NCBI RefSeq assembly: GCF_000178975.2
Contig: NC_015064.1
Span: forward strand, 496,001 to 560,000
Direction: 5' to 3'
Source of the DNA: Granulicella tundricola MP5ACTX9
GTDB lineage: Bacteria > Acidobacteriota > Terriglobia > Terriglobales > Acidobacteriaceae
Length of the DNA stretch: 64,000 nt
Shown here: piece after piece, positions 61,317 through 64,000 of the stretch
How the letters are laid out: every line of letters starts with the position of its first letter
Numbering within the stretch: position 1 is the stretch's first letter
Notes under the pieces: model-generated
Databases searched by the model: none
What the model saw: the letters and a program-made list of their open reading frames with translations, nothing else
Told to the model about the DNA's origin: nothing
Position numbers and translations under genes: made by a program

Positions 61317-61499
61317 ATGAACAAGACAAAGAGCTTCTTCTTCGACCTGCTGCAGGATGAATCAGGTCAGGACCTTATCGAATACGCACTGGTTGCAGGC
61401 CTCATCGGTCTGGGCGCAGTGGTTGCCATGACCGGCCTGTCCGGCAAGATTCAGAGCTCGTTCAACTCGGTCGGCAGCTCCCTCACCAACGCCGTCTAA
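61317..61499 (+). CDS. flp: Flp pilin 2
   Basis: A 60-residue Flp prepilin. The leader (MNKTKSFFFDLLQDESG) differs from Flp1, but every residue from DESG onwards is identical to Flp1, including the processing site G-QDLIEYAL and the C-terminal SSLTNAV. The two genes differ at many synonymous third positions, so the identity is not due to a recent copy. It lies beyond the pilus assembly genes and is probably driven by its own promoter. Confidence 0.94.
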   Translation: MNKTKSFFFDLLQDESGQDLIEYALVAGLIGLGAVVAMTGLSGKIQSSFNSVGSSLTNAV

Positions 61500-61544
61500 G
61501 CTCCGCCGCGCCGGTCACTCGCAAGCCAGGAATTAGGAGACGTT

Positions 61545-61631
61545 ATGGAATTCACTTTCGGAACAACACTCTGCGCCGTCTCGGTTGCAGCTCTCCTTCT
61601 CTTTGCGGGTGACTGGCTCCCGTCGCGGTAA
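61545..61631 (+). CDS. Tiny predicted membrane protein 1 (28 residues) between pilin genes
   Basis: ATG 61545 to TAA 61629-61631, preceded by AGGAG with six-base spacing. The product MEFTFGTTLCAVSVAALLLF then AGDWLPSR is a single hydrophobic helix with a short polar end. The strong ribosome site and the position between two flp genes support it being real, although it is below normal gene-finding size. Function is unknown. Confidence 0.5.
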   Translation: MEFTFGTTLCAVSVAALLLFAGDWLPSR

Positions 61632-61735
61632 CCCTCTGCCGTTTCACCATTGGGTCAAGCTGGAACGGCATCACCCCTCCAACGCCTTCGGGCCCCCACA
61701 GCGGTCCACGCTCGTGGATCATTTAGGAGCTCATC

Positions 61736-61831
61736 ATGGTATCCGGACATATCATTCCCATCTTCGCAGGCTTCCTGTTCGTCTGCCTGCTGTACGTGAT
61801 CGTCAAGCGCCGCAAGAAGAGCGCCGTATAA
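61736..61831 (+). CDS. Tiny predicted membrane protein 2 (31 residues) between pilin genes
   Basis: ATG 61736 to TAA 61829-61831, preceded by AGGAG with seven-base spacing. The product MVSGHIIPIFAGFLFVCLLY then VIVKRRKKSAV is one membrane helix with a strongly basic C-terminal tail, so it is predicted N-out/C-in. Its helix-plus-positive-tail design and ideal ribosome site make it credible. It may modulate the pilus machine or the pilin pool in the membrane, but this is inference. Confidence 0.55.
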   Translation: MVSGHIIPIFAGFLFVCLLYVIVKRRKKSAV

Positions 61832-61984
61832 ACACACCTTCAAAGGTGTCATTCAACCACTGGGCAACAGAGCAGGCTACCCGGAACGAAAGCGACCCTG
61901 AACTTCGGTTGAAGAGACTCGGAGTATTGAGAACCGGTCGCGGGATCTTCAACCGCAATTCACTTTTGTACGATGGAGCTTGTC

Positions 61985-62167
61985 ATGAACCGTGGTAAGG
62001 ATCTGCTGTCAGACCTCCTGGAAGACGAATCTGGCCAGGACCTGATCGAGTATGCGCTGGTGGCCGCTCTGATCGGCCTGGGGGCCGTCGTTGCGATGAA
62101 CGGCTTCTCAACGAAGGTCAAGACCGCCTTCAATTCCGTTGGAAGCTCACTGACGAATGCACTTTAG
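61985..62167 (+). CDS. flp: Flp pilin 3 (divergent paralogue)
   Basis: A 60-residue Flp prepilin MNRGKDLLSDLLEDESG-QDLIEYAL with the same cleavage site. The helix reads LVAALIGLGAVVAMNGFSTK, and the tail is KTAFNSVGSSLTNAL. It differs from Flp1/2 at about nine mature positions. The ATG at 61985 with GGAG seven bases upstream is preferred to an ATG four codons earlier. It may be a minor pilin or an alternative pilus subunit. Confidence 0.93.
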   Translation: MNRGKDLLSDLLEDESGQDLIEYALVAALIGLGAVVAMNGFSTKVKTAFNSVGSSLTNAL

Positions 62168-62247
62168 TTCCAGATTTACATAGTTTGGGGGATATCGGCG
62201 GTCCCCCGGCGCCCTCTATGATTTTCTCTGTAGATAGAGGAGTGTCC

Positions 62248-62637
62248 ATGCAACTTCAGGACTCGAAGCACAAGAAGAAGTCGAATGTTCTTGTCATCAA
62301 AGACGGCACCAAAGGCAACGTCATCTGCACCAACGGCAGCATGGCGAATACTTTTCGGACGCGTCTGTTCGGCTTGCTTGGCCGCAAAGGTCTTGCCGCC
62401 GGCTCCGGGCTGCTCATCGAGCCATCCTCAGGCGTTCACACCTTTGGAATGTCCTTCCCCATCGACATCGTCAGCCTGGACCGCAATCAGCGGGTCGTCG
62501 GACTGTCTCATAACACGCCTGCGTGGAAGATTCGCGGTCTCGGCCTGAAGACTCGCAGTGTCCTGGAGCTGCCTGCGGGCCGCATTCAGGAGTGCGAGAT
62601 CGAGCACGGCGACCAGATCGTCGTTGAAGCGTGCTGA
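62248..62637 (+). CDS. DUF192 family protein
   Basis: A 129-residue protein. The DUF192 signature is seen in FRTRLFGLLGRKGLAAGSGL, LIEPSSGVHTFGMSFPIDIV, and VLELPAGRIQECEIEHGDQI. The start MQLQDSKHKKKSN at 62248 has a perfect GAGGAG upstream, and no signal peptide is present (many DUF192 proteins are secreted). It follows flp3 after 80 bp, so it probably belongs to the pilus gene set; DUF192 genes near Tad loci are known. Its role is unknown. Confidence 0.87.
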   Translation: MQLQDSKHKKKSNVLVIKDGTKGNVICTNGSMANTFRTRLFGLLGRKGLAAGSGLLIEPSSGVHTFGMSFPIDIVSLDRNQRVVGLSHNTPAWKIRGLGLKTRSVLELPAGRIQECEIEHGDQIVVEAC

Positions 62638-62788
62638 GCAAACAGTATTATCGTCTTTCCGCTACCCGGCGCATGTAAACCGGTCTGGACTCATGCGGAA
62701 GAGCGACCGAGCGCATCACAAGAGTTCAGCAAGACACACGTAAGAGCGCTCCGGCGTCAGACCCATACTGAGAAAGGAGCGGCGATTT

Positions 62789-64000
62789 ATGCAGGATGGC
62801 GTACTCGTAATCATCTTGGCCGAACTCCTGGTTTTCCTGCTGTGGTCCATGAACCGCGGCCGATCCGACCTTCGATTTCGTTGCTGGTTTTTGGGATGGC
62901 TGCTGGTACTGGTTCACTTTATCAGCCTGCTCTGGCATCCGGCCCCGGGCGTCTCGCTGCTATTGCGGCAGGCGCATATCGCGTACCTTGAGATCCTTGC
63001 CGGGCTGTGTTTCATCCTCTCTGACGCGGCAATCATCAATAGCAAACAACGCCTGATTCGCGGAGCCGTCTTTGGCACTCTGCCCGCGCTGTTCACCGTT
63101 CTGCTGATTCTTTTCTCCCCGGCCGATCGCTGGGCGCTCGGTTTCTCGCTGGTCGCCACCCACTCCGTCACATTCTTCCTGGTCTACAAGTACGCTGGCA
63201 AACGGCTGCAGCGTTTCGTTCCGCTGATGACCCTTTGCGTTCTCTTCGCGGGCTGGATGCTCGGCGCTCTCACCGTCGGAAGGTCAGAACTTATTCTTGC
63301 CAGCATCCCGGCGGAGATCTTCCTGATCAATGCGCTGCTCTTCCTGCAGAACTACCCCCTCAAGAGCCCCGGCAACCTGGCAACGATCACCGGCTTCATC
63401 CTCTGGGCCTGCAGCTCCTTCTTCACGATTGCGTGGCGCGAGAACGGAAGCCTGGACACGCTGTTTCCTTCCATCATCTATCTGCCGCAGTTCCTCGTCG
63501 CCATCGGCATGACGCTGATCGTCATTGAAGAGGACGGCGCCGCATCGCGCGAGCTTGCGCACGAGTACGAAGTTCTCTTCAACAACAATCCCAATTCGCT
63601 CTATATCTACGACCTGAGAACCCTCCGCTTCCTCAGCGTCAACTCAGCCTCGGCCAGGATGCATGGGTACAGCGCTGACGAGTTCCGCGGCAAGAAGCTG
63701 ACGGACATCGTCGTAGGCGACGCGCTTCCTGAGATTCTCGACGACATCCGCACGGGGCAGCCCCGTTCCAACCATCGCTCCCTTCATGCCAGGAGCGACG
63801 GCACGCTGATCCCGCTGAACGTCACCTCCTACAACGTCCGGTTCCGCGGACGCCTGGCCCGCATCTCGTTGGGTGAAGACCAGACCGAGCGCGAGCAGAT
63901 GCTCTCCCAGCTCATCTACCAGGCTGACCACGACCTGCTCACCGGCCTTCCGAATCGCCACCGACTGCTTCAGGCGCTGGACCGCGCGATGACGTCCATT
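62789..64000 (+). CDS. Membrane PAS-GGDEF protein (3' end outside window)
   Basis: 404 residues are visible and the frame runs off the window. The first 235 residues form about seven or eight membrane helices (LVIILAELLVFLLWSMNRGR, WFLGWLLVLVHFISLLW and so on), a membrane sensor module. A PAS domain follows (about 255-375; VLFNNNPNSLYIYDLRTLRF, ARMHGYSADEFRGKKLTDIV). The opening of a GGDEF domain is at the end (DHDLLTGLPNRHRLLQALDR). The ATG at 62789 has AGGAG ten bases upstream. With the PAS-GGDEF-EAL protein at 48571 it brackets the pilus locus, which suggests c-di-GMP control of piliation. Confidence 0.88.
   Translation, partial: MQDGVLVIILAELLVFLLWSMNRGRSDLRFRCWFLGWLLVLVHFISLLWHPAPGVSLLLRQAHIAYLEILAGLCFILSDAAIINSKQRLIRGAVFGTLPALFTVLLILFSPADRWALGFSLVATHSVTFFLVYKYAGKRLQRFVPLMTLCVLFAGWMLGALTVGRSELILASIPAEIFLINALLFLQNYPLKSPGNLATITGFILWACSSFFTIAWRENGSLDTLFPSIIYLPQFLVAIGMTLIVIEEDGAASRELAHEYEVLFNNNPNSLYIYDLRTLRFLSVNSASARMHGYSADEFRGKKLTDIVVGDALPEILDDIRTGQPRSNHRSLHARSDGTLIPLNVTSYNVRFRGRLARISLGEDQTEREQMLSQLIYQADHDLLTGLPNRHRLLQALDRAMTSI

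Overview
The window comes from the chromosome of a high-GC Gram-negative bacterium. It is most likely a member of the Acidobacteriota, class Terriglobia (a Granulicella, Edaphobacter or Terriglobus relative). That assignment is an inference from gene content (tannase-family esterase, GH28 and GH15 enzymes, M1 and S9 peptidases, bactofilin, a Tad locus with several Flp pilins) and from the style of the intergenic repeats. It does not rest on a marker gene. I see no rRNA, tRNA, transposase, integrase or CRISPR array.

Region 1 (1-7.6 kb): a truncated MFS/spermidine-synthase fusion protein, a polysaccharide deacetylase, an S9 peptidase facing a TetR regulator across a short promoter with a palindromic operator candidate, a tannase/feruloyl esterase, and a ParD-like antitoxin remnant followed by an unrecognised open frame.

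Region 2 (7.6-28.4 kb): a loose cluster for central sugar metabolism on both strands: transaldolase, GH15 glucoamylase, transketolase, ribose-5-phosphate isomerase, glucose-6-phosphate dehydrogenase, 6-phosphogluconolactonase and glucokinase. Together they would take glucan to glucose, to glucose-6-phosphate, and through the pentose phosphate pathway. No 6-phosphogluconate dehydrogenase is present. Between them lie an XRE/cupin regulator, an SRPBCC protein, a zinc alcohol dehydrogenase, a proline iminopeptidase, a probable Nmad2 protein, Mn superoxide dismutase, an SDR, a HAD hydrolase and a methyltransferase.

Region 3 (28.4-39.2 kb): M1 aminopeptidase, gmhB plus a GT9 heptosyltransferase (LPS core), a small secreted Gly/Tyr-rich protein, bactofilin, DUF2752 and GYF-domain membrane proteins, and a GH28 pectinase-like protein. 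The gaps here and in region 2 are full of dispersed repeats: GGGGCTAAAGCCCC-type palindromes, (AACGGC)n arrays, TTCGCT..CAGAATGACG modules and GGGNNCA heptamer arrays.

Region 4 (39.2-52 kb): an RND tripartite efflux operon with a divergent LysR regulator and a GNAT enzyme, a GH13 alpha-glucosidase, a PAS-GGDEF-EAL protein and a polytopic membrane protein.

Region 5 (52.4-64 kb): a Tad/Flp pilus locus in the order flp1, cpaA, cpaB, cpaC, cpaE, cpaF, tadB, tadC. It is followed by an opposing NarL-type regulator with a degenerate receiver domain, then flp2, two tiny membrane proteins, flp3, a DUF192 protein and a truncated membrane PAS-GGDEF protein. Mature Flp1 and Flp2 are identical although their genes have diverged at synonymous sites. 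A perfect 16-bp hairpin separates flp1 from the assembly genes. This cluster is the most interesting part of the window.
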